From assembly GCF_018883605.1 (NCBI RefSeq), contig NZ_JAHLEM010000084.1, positions 1 to 56,518 of the forward strand: a stretch of DNA of 56,518 nt, in the 5' to 3' direction. Both the position numbers and the translations under genes were made by a program. Under the pieces are notes generated by a model that worked only from the letters and a program-made list of their open reading frames with translations, searched no databases and was not told where the DNA came from. Positions 23,426 to 32,241 of the stretch are shown here, in pieces. The stretch's first letter is position 1. The number at the start of each line of letters is the position of its first letter. Source of the stretch: Streptomyces niphimycinicus. Lineage in GTDB: Bacteria > Actinomycetota > Actinomycetes > Streptomycetales > Streptomycetaceae.

Positions 23426-24121
23426 ATGAGGGTTGTGTTCGTGCACGGGGCGTGCGTACGGGACGGGTCGTGGTGGTGGCACCGCACCGCCGAGCTGCTG
23501 AAGGAGCGAGGGGTACCGAGCGTGACACCGGCGCTGCCGAGCTGTGGCGAGGCGGGCCCGCCCGGTGGTGTCGGCGGGCCGGGGCTGCCCGAGGATGTCG
23601 CCGCGGTGCGGCAGGTGCTCCAGGCAGGCGACGAGCCGACCGTCGTGGTCGCCCACAGCTACGGCGGCATCGTCACCGCGGAAGCCGCCGCGGGAGTCGG
23701 GTCGGTGCGCCACCTGCTGCTGGTCTCCAGCTACCTGCCCGAGGTCGGGCAGAGCCTGTCGGATTTCGGGGACGGCGGCCCCGCCCCGTTCCTCGACGTC
23801 GATCCCGACGCCGGCACGTTCGGGGTCCGCCCCGAACGGCTCGTGGACACGTTCCTGCAAGACTGCGACCCCGAGCTCCAGGCACAGGCGGCGGACCACC
23901 TCGCACGGCAGAGCGTGCGGGTGACCGGGCAGCCGGTCGGGGCGGCCGCATGGCAGCGGTTGCCCTCGACGTACCTCGTCTGCGCCCAGGACCGGGGCAC
24001 CCCGCCGCGGCTACAGCGGGAGTTCGCCCGCCGGGCCGACAGCGTCGTCGAACTCGACGCCGGCCACCACCCGTTCCTCTCCCAGCCCGAAGCGGTCCGG
24101 GACCTGCTGCTGAGCCTGTGA
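23426..24121 (+). CDS. Alpha/beta hydrolase (EstC/salicylate-esterase-like)
   Basis: 231 aa from ATG 23426, with GGAGG at 23416-23420. It begins MRVVFVHGACVRDGSWWWHR (oxyanion HG plus the W-W-W-H lid typical of this branch), then TVVVAHSYGGIVTAEAAAGV with the nucleophile Ser in G/A-H-S-Y-G-G. The acid region is VCAQDRGTPPR and the catalytic His lies in LDAGHHPFLSQPEAV. The family includes plant-like methyl-ester esterases and bacterial carboxylesterases, often under a divergent TetR as here. The substrate is likely a small ester or lactone; this is unproven. Confidence 0.88.
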   Translation: MRVVFVHGACVRDGSWWWHRTAELLKERGVPSVTPALPSCGEAGPPGGVGGPGLPEDVAAVRQVLQAGDEPTVVVAHSYGGIVTAEAAAGVGSVRHLLLVSSYLPEVGQSLSDFGDGGPAPFLDVDPDAGTFGVRPERLVDTFLQDCDPELQAQAADHLARQSVRVTGQPVGAAAWQRLPSTYLVCAQDRGTPPRLQREFARRADSVVELDAGHHPFLSQPEAVRDLLLSL

Positions 24122-24165
24122 GCCTGTGACGGCAACTGCGGACGAGCCGGGCCGACGGCACTCAG

Positions 24166-24519
24166 TTACTGGCACCGCCGGCCGAGGACACAGAACTCGT
24201 TGCCTTCGGGGTCTGCCATGACAACCCACGACTGGTCACCCTGACCGATATCGACACGCTGTGCGCCAAGAGCCTCGAGGCGAGCCACCTCGGCGTCCTG
24301 ATCGTCAGGGACGAAGTCGAGATGCAGTCGGCTCTTGGCCTTCTTGGGCTCGTCAAGCAGGACGAACTCCAGCCCCGGCACGCGATCCGGCTCCGGGCGG
24401 ATCTCGAACTCCACATCGGAGGAGTGGACCACAACCCAGCCAAGCGCCTCGGCCCACCACTGCCCCAGGGCCGCCGGATCTGCCGAGTGAACGATTACCT
24501 GTCGCCATTCCAAGGTCAC
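24166..24519 (-). CDS. VOC family protein (glyoxalase/bleomycin-resistance fold)
   Basis: 117 aa from GTG 24519. A single VOC unit: WRQVIVHSADPAALGQWWAE, VPGLEFVLLDEPKKAKSRLH, LDFVPDDQDAEVARLEALGA and WVVMADPEGNEFCVLGRR. These are the beta-alpha-beta-beta-beta modules of Glyoxalase_6-type proteins, with H at the third strand and E near the end as metal-ligand positions. Such proteins bind or modify small hydrophobic compounds or metals; no specific substrate can be read. The gene converges with the hydrolase at 23426 and lies downstream of the DHFR-like gene on the same strand. Confidence 0.85.
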   Translation of the reverse strand: MTLEWRQVIVHSADPAALGQWWAEALGWVVVHSSDVEFEIRPEPDRVPGLEFVLLDEPKKAKSRLHLDFVPDDQDAEVARLEALGAQRVDIGQGDQSWVVMADPEGNEFCVLGRRCQ

Positions 24520-24624
24520 CAGCCGAGCCTAGACCAGCCAGGAGTTCAAAAACAGGCAAGCGTGAAGAGGACCTCCTGACGTCTCCTCGGCCACGACCAT
24601 TTCCGGATTCGGCGGACGAGTCGG

Positions 24625-25188
24625 CTAGCGCGCCACGCGGTAGCGGAGGTAGACGACTTTCGAGCTGAAGGTGCGGGTCTCCACGAGCTCGAGATCCACC
24701 CGGCGCTCGTGCTGGGGAAAGAACGGAATGCCACCGCCGACCAGCACCGGGTAGACCCTGGCCCGGTACTCGTCGATCAGACCCGACGCGGCCGCCTCGG
24801 CGGCGAGGGTCGCGCCACCGATCGCGATATCGCCCTCCCCCGGCTCGGCTCGCAACCGCTCGATCTCCTCCGCCAGGCCGCCGGAGACCAGTCGGGCATG
24901 GCCCTGCACCGCCGACAGCGTGGTGGAGAACACCACCTTGGGGAGCGGCTTCCAGAGCGCGGCCCACTCGAGCATGGAGTCATCGAGCGATGGATCCTGG
25001 TCGGCGGTCTCCCAGTACAGCATCGTCTCGTACAGTCGGCGTCCCATCAGGTGGACGCCGACCTCACGGATCTCGTCGATGGAGAGACGAAAGACGTCCT
25101 CGCTGGGCGCCGTCCAGTCGAAGCGGCCGTCCGGCCCGACGATGTAGCCGTCCAGTGAGACGCCCATCGAATAGGTCACGCTGCGCAT
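24625..25188 (-). CDS. Dihydrofolate reductase family protein (RibD C-terminal-like)
   Basis: 187 aa from ATG 25188, with GGAGG just upstream. The order is MRSVTYSMGVSLDGYIVGPD, VHLMGRRLYETMLYW, KVVFSTTLSAVQGHARLVSG, GDIAIGGATLAAEAAASGLI, then DEYRARVYPVLVGGGIPFFP. These are the markers of the RibD-C/DHFR-like NADPH reductase fold. Such stand-alone actinomycete proteins are common, lack the deaminase half and are not true folate reductases; their substrates are unknown. It is monocistronic, with the VOC gene 105 bp downstream. Confidence 0.88.
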   Translation of the reverse strand: MRSVTYSMGVSLDGYIVGPDGRFDWTAPSEDVFRLSIDEIREVGVHLMGRRLYETMLYWETADQDPSLDDSMLEWAALWKPLPKVVFSTTLSAVQGHARLVSGGLAEEIERLRAEPGEGDIAIGGATLAAEAAASGLIDEYRARVYPVLVGGGIPFFPQHERRVDLELVETRTFSSKVVYLRYRVAR

Positions 25189-25421
25189 CGGAAGTCCTCC
25201 TCGGTAACGGGTTCGACAGTACGACTGCCGAACGCCGCAGGACTCATCGCGACTCGCGGGCGCATCCGAATAGCCATGCTCAGGTGGTCGCGCCGTCTCC
25301 CGCCTGGTTTGCGGAGCATGATGCCTCCGGGTGGTGGCCTGTGCGACTGTGCGCCGCATCCTGACCGGCGACCGGGACCTCGACGACCGCCGCGTGGCCG
25401 TATTGCCGCGAGCCCCTCCCG

Positions 25422-25988
25422 TCAGGTGAGCGGATTCCGGCCGGCGGGGACTTCAAAGATGAGTTCGAGACCATCCTCCTCGTCCCACTGTTCCCCGACC
25501 TCCACGAAACCGAAGCCGGCGATCGTGGCCAAGGACGCGAGATTGTCGGGACTGATCGTCGCCCGCACGGTCGTGACCGCAGGCTCGGCGGCGGCCCGAC
25601 GCAGCAACTCGATCAGCATGGCCCGCGCATACCCCTGACGGCGAAACTCGGGAGCAACCGAGTAGCCGATCTCGACCATGCCCACCTCATCGGGTGGTCC
25701 GTGGAACCCCGCGTGTCCGACGACGAGACCCTCATCCCCGACTGCCACCTGCCGCACCATCCACCGGGCCTGGCCGGGATCCGCGTCCATCTGTCCAAGT
25801 CGCAACCTCCACAGCCACCGCGCCCTGTCGCTGACGAAGTCCCCGGTAAGAGCCACCCCGGCCGTCCTGCTGGCCGCGGGCAGGTCCCCGTCGAGCAGAG
25901 CGGACATCACCTCGCCGGACAGCTCGACAAAGCGCGGGCGCTTGCGACTGGCGGGGAACGGCCTCTGGCGATCGGCTTCATCTGTCAC
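25422..25988 (-). CDS. GNAT family N-acetyltransferase
   Basis: 188 aa from GTG 25988. The acetyltransferase core shows VVGHAGFHGPPDEVGMVEIG, YSVAPEFRRQGYARAMLIEL with the acetyl-CoA loop R-R-Q-G-Y-A, TTVRATISPDNLASLATIAG and FGFVEVGEQWDEEDGLELIF. This matches the RimJ-like group with a tail strand seen in many Streptomyces paralogues. An N-terminal helix region around RFVELSGEVMSALLDGDLPA is also usual. The frame stays open far upstream, but that part overlaps the universal-stress region in antisense and has no homology, so the start was placed at the first codon before family sequence. Substrate unknown. Confidence 0.85.
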   Translation of the reverse strand: MTDEADRQRPFPASRKRPRFVELSGEVMSALLDGDLPAASRTAGVALTGDFVSDRARWLWRLRLGQMDADPGQARWMVRQVAVGDEGLVVGHAGFHGPPDEVGMVEIGYSVAPEFRRQGYARAMLIELLRRAAAEPAVTTVRATISPDNLASLATIAGFGFVEVGEQWDEEDGLELIFEVPAGRNPLT

Positions 25989-26391
25989 GGCGTGAATGAT
26001 CGTGGAATGCGCGGAAGGCGTCCAGCCAATTCCGGAGTGATCCACATGAGATCCGCCTTCGCCGCGCCTCGCCGACGCGACAAGGCGGGGTGGAGGGTAC
26101 TGTCCCTGAGGCGGCCGGGCGGTGGCCGTCCTGGAGAGTCTGGGCGCGGCGTTCCGCCTGAGCTGCCGCACGGCCACAGCCGACCCTGCTGCGAGCGTTC
26201 GTGTCCGATTCGCAGGGTGGCGTGGGGGCGCGCAGCATGGAAGTGGCGGCTGCCATCGTTTCGCGAGGTGACAGGCCATGACTGGTTGAGCCCACTGGAA
26301 GCGACGGCCGAGGCCGTGTGGCCGACGGGCGTGGACGCCGGGGGACGCTCCGGCGCGATGTGCCGGTCGGAGGAGCCATAGGAGGTCGGCG
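25989..26391. other. Intergenic stretch before the universal stress gene
   Basis: 403 bp with no recognised gene on either strand. It should contain divergent promoters for the GNAT and universal stress genes; AGGAGG at 26379-26384 is the ribosome site of the latter. No clear promoter or repeat stood out. Confidence 0.5.
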
Positions 26392-27303
26392 ATGGCGCAC
26401 GCACAGGGAGATGAACCGATCGTGGTCGGCCTCGACCCCGATCCGGGCAGACGCGCGGCGCTCGGCTGGGCGGCCGACGAGGCGGACCGGCGGCGGCTGC
26501 CGCTGCTGCTGGTCCTCGCGCAGAACCTGCCGACCCCCGGGTACCGGCCGACGGGCGGGCGGCCGTCCTGGGAGGAGTGGAACGAGTCGCTGCACACGAC
26601 GGGGGATCGCATGCTGAAGGAGGCGGTGGCCTTCGTCGAGTCCCGGCATCCGCGGGTGCGGGTATCGGGGCTGCTGGCCGAGGGGCATCCGGCGTGGGTG
26701 CTGCGTGAGCAGGCGCGGAACGCCACGGTGGTGGTGGTCGGGTCCTGGCGCCTGAGCGCTGTTCAGGAGGTCTTCACCTCCGCCGCCGTCGCCCTGCCGC
26801 TCATCGCCCACGCGCCCTGCCCCGTGGTGGTCGTGCCGGAGCCGGAGCACGTCCCCGAGGCGGAACACGTCCCCGAGGCGGAACGTGTCTCCGAGCGGCA
26901 GCAGCATTTCGTGGTCGGGGTCGACGGCAGCCGTCATTCCGCGGCCGCCGTCGACTTCGCCTTCGACGAGGCCGCCGTGCACGGCTCGGCCCTGCGCGCC
27001 CTCTACGTATGGCAACCTCCGCGGCTCGGAAACCCGGACGAGGAGGCCGCCGTCCAGGAGTGCCGTCGGCTGCTGTCGGAGACCGTCGCGGGGCGTACCG
27101 CCGACCATCCGGAGGTGGAGCTGCGCCAGGAGGTCGTACCGGGCCATCCGGTACAGGTCCTGACCGAGGCGTCCGAACACGCCCTCGGCCTGGTCGTGGG
27201 CACACGCGGACACGGCGGGTTCACCGGCCTGCTGCTGGGCTCCGTCAGCCAGGGCGTGACGCAGCACGCGCGCTGTCCGGTCATCACCGTCCCGAGCGCC
27301 TGA
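26392..27303 (+). CDS. Tandem universal stress protein (two UspA domains)
   Basis: 303 aa. Domain 1 (about 8-148) begins PIVVGLDPDPGRRAALGWAA and ends APCPVVVVPEPE. Domain 2 (about 172-300) begins HFVVGVDGSRHSAAAVDFAF and holds the ATP-binding signature GLVVGTRGHGGFTGLLLGSV, followed by SQGVTQHARCPVITVPS. Domain 1 lacks this G-x2-G-x9-G-S/T signature (it reads VVVGSWRLSAVQEVFTSAA), so only domain 2 is likely to bind ATP. Such tandem proteins in actinomycetes are induced under hypoxia, dormancy or nitrosative stress. The linker contains PEAEHV/PEAERV repeats from an 18-bp repeat around 26838-26890. Confidence 0.9.
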   Translation: MAHAQGDEPIVVGLDPDPGRRAALGWAADEADRRRLPLLLVLAQNLPTPGYRPTGGRPSWEEWNESLHTTGDRMLKEAVAFVESRHPRVRVSGLLAEGHPAWVLREQARNATVVVVGSWRLSAVQEVFTSAAVALPLIAHAPCPVVVVPEPEHVPEAEHVPEAERVSERQQHFVVGVDGSRHSAAAVDFAFDEAAVHGSALRALYVWQPPRLGNPDEEAAVQECRRLLSETVAGRTADHPEVELRQEVVPGHPVQVLTEASEHALGLVVGTRGHGGFTGLLLGSVSQGVTQHARCPVITVPSA

Positions 27304-27350
27304 CCACGGCCGCGGCCCCAAAGGCCCGGTCCGGTCCGATTCCGTGTTGT

Positions 27351-28277
27351 TCAGGACCCGGCGGGGCGGGGGGCGATCTCCCGCAGCAGCTCCATCACCG
27401 CACGGGCGCGGGCGGTCTGGGTCATACCCTTCACCGAGGCGATCTTGACTTCGAGCGGGGGGCTTCCGTCCCGCAGCTCCAGTTCCGCGATCTCGCCGCC
27501 GCCGTAGGTCTGGCCGGTCGCCGGCCGCTGGTTCAGCACGGAGTATCCGAGCCCCCGGGCCACCAGCGAACGTACGGTTTCATAGCTCCGGGTGCGGTAG
27601 CGGACATCGGGTGCGGTGCCGGTGGCGGCGACCAGGGAGCGGAAGTAGTCGCGGCTGTGGGGCAGATCGAGCAGGACGAGGGGTTCCGCGGACAGTTCCG
27701 CCAGCTCCACGGAGCCCTGCCGGGCCAGCGGGTGGTCGGCCGCGACGATGACATACGCCGGGGCCCGCGCGATCGTCTCGCTGCGCAGGTCCATCTCGGC
27801 CGTCAGCCCGAGGTCGTAGGTGAGGGCGAAGTCGATGCGTCCCGCGCCCAGGGCCTGGACGAGCTGGTCCGTCTCTCCCTCCACCACGTCGATCTCGATG
27901 CCCGGGTGGCGGTCGGTGCATTCGCTGAACAGGGGCGGCAGATAGTACGGGGCCAGCGTCACGAAGCAGCCGACGGCCACCGGCCCGGAGATCGTCTCGC
28001 CGTCTCCCCGGGCCTCCCGCTCGATCTCGCGCGCACGGGCCAGCATTTCCCGCGCCTGCTGCTGAAGCCGCTCCCCCGCGGGTGTCAGGGTCAGTCCCCG
28101 GCCCCTGCGGCGGATGAACAACTGCACCCGCAGGTCGCGCTCCAGGTTGTGGATGGCCGCGGACACGGCGGACTGCGCGATATGGAGCGCCCCCGACGCC
28201 TCCGTCATCGAACCGCACTCGGCGGCCACGAGGAAGTAGCGAAGCTGGAGGAGGGTGAATCCCACCGGTGACGTCAT
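27351..28277 (-). CDS. LysR family transcriptional regulator of the catabolic operon
   Basis: 308 aa from ATG 28277, with GAGG 8 nt upstream. The N-terminal winged HTH is FTLLQLRYFLVAAECGSMTE, then ASGALHIAQSAVSAAIHNLE. The periplasmic-binding-like effector domain starts near GPVAVGCFVTLAPYYLPPLF and includes SVLNQRPATGQTYGGGEIAE. LysR proteins bind T-N11-A sites and respond to a pathway metabolite. It is the last gene of a minus-strand series (FMO, RidA, DUF1028, M20, MFS, this gene), 64 bp after the transporter stop. A perfect ATCTGA-N3-TCAGAT box lies upstream of the series at 33663-33677, its likely binding site. The in-frame start at 28310 adds 11 residues without family support. Confidence 0.92.
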   Translation of the reverse strand: MTSPVGFTLLQLRYFLVAAECGSMTEASGALHIAQSAVSAAIHNLERDLRVQLFIRRRGRGLTLTPAGERLQQQAREMLARAREIEREARGDGETISGPVAVGCFVTLAPYYLPPLFSECTDRHPGIEIDVVEGETDQLVQALGAGRIDFALTYDLGLTAEMDLRSETIARAPAYVIVAADHPLARQGSVELAELSAEPLVLLDLPHSRDYFRSLVAATGTAPDVRYRTRSYETVRSLVARGLGYSVLNQRPATGQTYGGGEIAELELRDGSPPLEVKIASVKGMTQTARARAVMELLREIAPRPAGS

Positions 28278-28341
28278 GCCTGACCCTCGCGCCTGGTGAT
28301 CGGTGTCCATGCCGCTGCCGACCCTATGCGGCGGCCGGACC

Positions 28342-29733
28342 CTATGCGGGCGGTGCCTGGTGGCGCTCCGCGGGCGCGTCGGAGACGTCCTCGGGGCGCA
28401 GCTCGGAGACGTCCTCGGGGCGCAGCAGGGCGGAACCGGCGGTCTCCTCGAGGGACAGGGCGGCGATGAGGCCGCCGACGGCGAACACCATCAGGTAGGG
28501 GCCGGGCAGCAGGGTGCTGCCGGTCGCGGAGATGAGCACGGTCATCAGGTACGGCACGGTGCCGGCGAAGAGGGCGGCGGTGAGGTTGTAGGCGATGGAC
28601 AGGCCGCTCTGGCGGGTGCGGGTGGGGAAGATCTCCGCCGACCACACCGCGTAGGTGCCGAGGATCGCGGCGAGGATCGCGCCGAGCAGCAGCCCGGCGA
28701 CCCAGGTTCCGGCGAGCCCGGTCCGCATGAGGAGGAACGCGGGGGTGGCGAGGACCAGGAGGGCCGCGGTGGCCCCGACGAAGACCGGTTTGCGGCCCAC
28801 GCGGTCGGACAGCAGCCCGAACACCGGGACCAGCACCAGCCCCAGCAGTGAGATCACCGTGGACAGCAGGGCGGCGCTGCCGGCCGAGTGTCCCAGGTGG
28901 TCGGTCTCGTAGGTGACCAGGTACGTCAGCACCATGTAGAAGGGCACGTGCATGGCGGCCATCAGGCCCGCGGCCTGGAGCAGATGCCGCTTGTGGCCGC
29001 GGAGCAGCTCCCGTACGGGGGTGCGCGGCACGGTGTCGTTGGCTTCGAGCGTCCGGTACTCGGGGGTGTCCTCGATCTTGTTGCGGATGATGAAACCGAT
29101 GACGCCGAGCGGGGCGGAAACGAGGAAGGGGACGCGCCAGCCCCAGGCGGTCAACTGCTCCTCGTCGAGCCCCGTGGACAGCAGCAGATAGACGAACGAA
29201 CCGGCGAGGAAGCCCAGCAGCGAGCCGACCTCCAGCCAGCTCACCCCGAATCCGCGGCGGCGCCGGGGTGAGCTCTCGGCGAGGAAGCTCGCCGCGCTGC
29301 CGAACTCGCCGCCCGCCGCGAATCCCTGGATCAGGCGCAGGACCACCAGGAGCACCGGGGCGGCGACCCCGATCGCCGCGTAGCCGGGCAGCAGTCCGAT
29401 CGTCAGGGTCGCGCCGGACATCATGAAGATGACCAGCGACAGTGTGCGCTTGCGGCCGATCCGGTCACCGAGCGGTCCGAACACCAGGGCGCCGATGGGC
29501 CGGATGCCGAAGGACACGGCGAACACGCCGAACACGGCGAGCAGTCCGGTGGTGCTGTTCTCGTCCGGGAAGAACACGGTCGCGACGGTGCCGGCGAGAT
29601 AGGCGTAGGCGGCCCAGTCGAACCAGTGCACAAACACGCCGACGGCTCCCGCGGCAACGCTTCTGCGCAGTGCGACGACGTCGGTGGCCACGTCGACCTC
29701 GGACGTGGTGTCGTCGGTGTGAGTGGTGGGCAT
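28342..29733 (-). CDS. MFS transporter, metabolite:H+ symporter (MHS) type
   Basis: 463 aa from ATG 29733, with AAGGAGG upstream. Twelve helices are visible. Conserved loops include FGIRPIGALVFGPLGDRIGR (loop 2-3), AAGGEFGSAASFLAESSPRR (helix 4-5, the MHS E-F-G-x2-x2-A pattern) and the repeat loop GLLSDRVGRKPVFVGATAAL. MHS carriers take up organic acids, osmolytes or aromatic acids with protons. In the catabolic operon it would import the substrate for the amidohydrolase and monooxygenase. The C-terminus ends with LRPEDVSE/D twice, from a 24-bp tandem repeat at 28379-28426, predicted to be cytosolic and probably dispensable. Substrate unknown. Confidence 0.9.
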   Translation of the reverse strand: MPTTHTDDTTSEVDVATDVVALRRSVAAGAVGVFVHWFDWAAYAYLAGTVATVFFPDENSTTGLLAVFGVFAVSFGIRPIGALVFGPLGDRIGRKRTLSLVIFMMSGATLTIGLLPGYAAIGVAAPVLLVVLRLIQGFAAGGEFGSAASFLAESSPRRRRGFGVSWLEVGSLLGFLAGSFVYLLLSTGLDEEQLTAWGWRVPFLVSAPLGVIGFIIRNKIEDTPEYRTLEANDTVPRTPVRELLRGHKRHLLQAAGLMAAMHVPFYMVLTYLVTYETDHLGHSAGSAALLSTVISLLGLVLVPVFGLLSDRVGRKPVFVGATAALLVLATPAFLLMRTGLAGTWVAGLLLGAILAAILGTYAVWSAEIFPTRTRQSGLSIAYNLTAALFAGTVPYLMTVLISATGSTLLPGPYLMVFAVGGLIAALSLEETAGSALLRPEDVSELRPEDVSDAPAERHQAPPA

Positions 29734-29833
29734 GCGCGCCTCCTTGGGGATGGGGTGGGAGAAGCCGGAGCTGTGCGGGTGCCATGTGTGGGGGGGCGCC
29801 TCGGTCAGGAGGCCGTGTACGGGTCCGCCTCGG

Positions 29834-31063
29834 TCAGGAGCTCGCGCTCGCGTATCGGCTCGAACTCCGGTCCACACCGGTCCAGGCCAGCGCCACCGCC
29901 CCGTCGAGCAGGGCCCGCTGGGCGTTTGCGCCCACGCAGTGCGCGGCGAACTCGTGCTGGTGGTTGGTGGCGGGCAGGGAGCCGATGCCGATGTACGGGT
30001 GGATGGCGGGCACCGTCTGCGAGACGTTGCCCATGTCGGTGGAGGCGCGGTTCATCCGGGCGGCCTGGCCCGGCGGCGCGAACTCCCGTCCCAGGGCGAG
30101 GGCGTTCGCGCGGTAGTGGGCAAGAGCGGCCTCGTCGGTGCGGAACTCCGCGTACGGCTTGCTCTCCGGCTCGATCTCCAGCTCGCACCCGGTGGCGAGG
30201 GCGCCCGCCTCGAAGGCCCGGATGACCCGTGGCTCCAGCTCGGCCAGTTCGGCGAGGGTCTCCGCCCTGACGTACCAGCGGCCGGTGGCCCGCTCCGGGA
30301 TGGCGTTCGGGGCGTCCCCGGCGTGGGTCACCACACCGTGCACCCGGGCGGAGGCGGGCAGTTGCTGGCGGAGCAGCCCGATCGCGACCTGGGCCACGGT
30401 GAAGGCGTCGGCCGCGTTGATCCCGGCCTCGGGGTAAGCCGCGGCGTGTGCGGACCTACCGGTGTACGAGATCTTGGAGTGGCTGACCGCGAACGGACGG
30501 GCCTCGGCCACGTCGACCGGCGCCGGGTGCACCATCATCGCGAGGTCCGTCCCGGCGAAGGCGCCCCGGTCGAGCATCTCGATCTTGCCGCCGCCGCCCT
30601 CCTCCGCCGGGGTTCCGTAGACCTCGACGGTGAGGCCGGCGTCGTCGGCGACGGCGGCGAGGCCGAGCGCGGCGCCGACCGAGCTCGCCGCGATGAGGTT
30701 GTGCCCGCAGGCGTGGCCGAGGCCGGGCAGCGCGTCGTACTCGGCGCACAGCGCGATCCGCACGGGCCCGCTGCCGAACCGGGCGTGGAAGGCGGTCTCC
30801 AGGCCCAGGTAGGACGTGGTGATGTCGAATCCGGCGCGCTCCAGCGGCTCGGGTACGGCGGCCGCCGCCCGGTGTTCCTCCCAGGCCGTCTCCGGGTCGG
30901 CGTGCAGCCGCTCGGACAGCCGGATCAGCTCCTCGGCGTGCCGGTCGACCTCGCGCCGGGCGGCCCCTTTGAGCCTGCCCATCGCCCCCGGGGTCTCCGT
31001 CGCCCCCGTGGTCTCCGTCGTCCCCGGGGTCTCCGTCGTCCCCTTGGTCCCCATCGTCCCCAT
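29834..31063 (-). CDS. M20 family amidohydrolase (AbgB/hippurate hydrolase-like)
   Basis: 409 aa from ATG 31063, which shares one base with the stop of DUF1028 (TGATG), a coupling arrangement. The metal/catalytic elements are: ALCAEYDALPGLGHACGHNL (metal His/Asp), GTPAEEGGGGKIEML (catalytic Glu-Glu), SGRSAHAAAYPE-type dimerisation region, and MVHPAPVDV. It belongs with the zinc amidohydrolases that cut N-acyl or peptide bonds, such as aminobenzoyl-glutamate, hippurate or auxin conjugates. The first 30 residues (GTKGTTETPGTTETTGATET and on) come from a 15-bp-type tandem repeat at 30985-31060 and are outside the family; the enzyme itself begins near MGRLKGAARREVDRHAEELI. It probably releases an amino compound for the neighbouring enzymes. 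Confidence 0.9.
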   Translation of the reverse strand: MGTMGTKGTTETPGTTETTGATETPGAMGRLKGAARREVDRHAEELIRLSERLHADPETAWEEHRAAAAVPEPLERAGFDITTSYLGLETAFHARFGSGPVRIALCAEYDALPGLGHACGHNLIAASSVGAALGLAAVADDAGLTVEVYGTPAEEGGGGKIEMLDRGAFAGTDLAMMVHPAPVDVAEARPFAVSHSKISYTGRSAHAAAYPEAGINAADAFTVAQVAIGLLRQQLPASARVHGVVTHAGDAPNAIPERATGRWYVRAETLAELAELEPRVIRAFEAGALATGCELEIEPESKPYAEFRTDEAALAHYRANALALGREFAPPGQAARMNRASTDMGNVSQTVPAIHPYIGIGSLPATNHQHEFAAHCVGANAQRALLDGAVALAWTGVDRSSSRYASASS

Positions 31064-31737
31064 CACAGGTCGCCCGGGACGCCGTACGAGGGAGCGGAGG
31101 CGGGGTCGAGTCCACGGCGCACATAGTCGTCCCGCTGCGGGAGCCAGACGGCGAGGAGTCCGGCGAGCCGGTCGACGGGGTCGTCGGCCCAGTCCACGCG
31201 CAGGTCGGTCACCCGCCAGTCCACGTCCGCGACGACCGCGAGGCCCGCGGAGTGCACCGGCCCCTCCTCGCCACCGGCCTCGACCGCGGCCTTCAGGGCG
31301 GTGACCAGCCGCTCCTCCAGCTCCCCCGGGGCGGCGGAGTACGCGTCGAGGAGAACGCCGGGGATGTGCTCGCCGCACAGCATGTTGCCCGCCGCCACCG
31401 CGCCGTCGGCGGTGGCCGAGGCGTGCTTGCCCAGGGTGTGCGCGCCGCTGTAGACGAACCCGGGCCCGGAGCGGCCCAGCACGGTGAGCTGACGGTGGGC
31501 GATGGACTTCACGTTCCGCGCCGCGCCGGTGACACTGGCCAGGGCGCGTTCCGCGTCACCGTGGTCCGCCAGTTCCGCCAGCAGGCTGGTGCCGAGCGTG
31601 GGGTCGGTGACGTTCTGGGACGCCGCCGCGCCGACCCCGGGCCGCAGATGGGCGACCCGGGCGGCGACCGCCGGACTGGACGAGCTGACCGCGATGCCGA
31701 ACCGCTCGCCGTCGCGGACCACCAGGGAGAAGGTCAT
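31063..31737 (-). CDS. DUF1028 domain-containing protein (Ntn-hydrolase-like)
   Basis: 224 aa from ATG 31737, overlapping the RidA stop by 4 nt (ATGA). It begins MTFSLVVRDGERFGIAVSSS, with SPAVAARVAHLRPGVGAAAS and QNVTDPTLGTSLLAELADHG, then the glycine-rich NMLCGEHIPGVLLDAYSAAP. These match DUF1028, a family with an N-terminal-nucleophile-hydrolase-like fold found in amino-acid and amide catabolism clusters; its reaction is not known. The C-terminal region around PVDRLAGLLAVWLPQRDDYV is also usual. Genes on both sides overlap it, so it is certainly made together with RidA and the amidohydrolase. Confidence 0.88.
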   Translation of the reverse strand: MTFSLVVRDGERFGIAVSSSSPAVAARVAHLRPGVGAAASQNVTDPTLGTSLLAELADHGDAERALASVTGAARNVKSIAHRQLTVLGRSGPGFVYSGAHTLGKHASATADGAVAAGNMLCGEHIPGVLLDAYSAAPGELEERLVTALKAAVEAGGEEGPVHSAGLAVVADVDWRVTDLRVDWADDPVDRLAGLLAVWLPQRDDYVRRGLDPASAPSYGVPGDL

Positions 31738-32231
31738 GCCCGCGCCTCCTCGGGACGCACGGCGACGGCGGGGATCACGGCGACGGCGTCGATCTCGCAC
31801 AGCCACTCCGGACGGGCCAGGGCCGAGACGACCAGGCCGGTGGAGATGGGGTGGACGCCCTTGGTCCAGCGGCCCACGGTGCGGTACACCGCCTCGCGGT
31901 AGCGCGGGTCGATCAGATAGATGGTCAGCTTGACCAGGTGTTCCATCCGGCTGCCCGCCTCTTCGAGTAGCGTCTTGATGTTCGCCATGGCCTGTTCGGC
32001 CTGTGCCTCGGCGTCGCCGATGCCCACCGATTCGCTGGTGTCGAGGTCCTGGCCGATCTGGCCCCGGACGTACACGGTGTCGCCGGCGACGACGGCCTGG
32101 CAGAGGTCGTTGTCGAGGTTCTGCTCGGGATAGGTGTCGCGGGTGTTGAACGGACGGATCCGGGTGTGTCCGCCGGCAACGACCGGGGCCTTGACGGCGT
32201 TCGCCCGGCGGCCTTCGCTCGTGGAGGTCAT
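31734..32231 (-). CDS. RidA family protein
   Basis: 165 aa from ATG 32231. The core IRPFNTRDTYPEQNLDNDLC, then GDTVYVRGQIGQDLDTSESV, AQAEQAMANIKTLLEEAGSR, MEHLVKLTIYLIDPRYREAV and ISTGLVVSALARPEWLCEID shows the family's trimeric chorismate-mutase-like fold. The conserved Arg (SALARPEW) binds carboxylates. RidA hydrolyses reactive enamines and imines made by PLP or flavin enzymes. Its place directly after the flavin monooxygenase (10-bp gap) and before DUF1028 (4-nt overlap) suggests the pathway makes an imine or enamine. There is an N-terminal extension of about 25 residues compared with classical RidA. Confidence 0.92.
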   Translation of the reverse strand: MTSTSEGRRANAVKAPVVAGGHTRIRPFNTRDTYPEQNLDNDLCQAVVAGDTVYVRGQIGQDLDTSESVGIGDAEAQAEQAMANIKTLLEEAGSRMEHLVKLTIYLIDPRYREAVYRTVGRWTKGVHPISTGLVVSALARPEWLCEIDAVAVIPAVAVRPEEARA

Positions 32232-32241
32232 CGTCTGCTCC

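Noticed and set aside
24136..24165. Possible terminator between the esterase and VOC genes
   Set aside because: No inverted repeat strong enough was found in the short gap.
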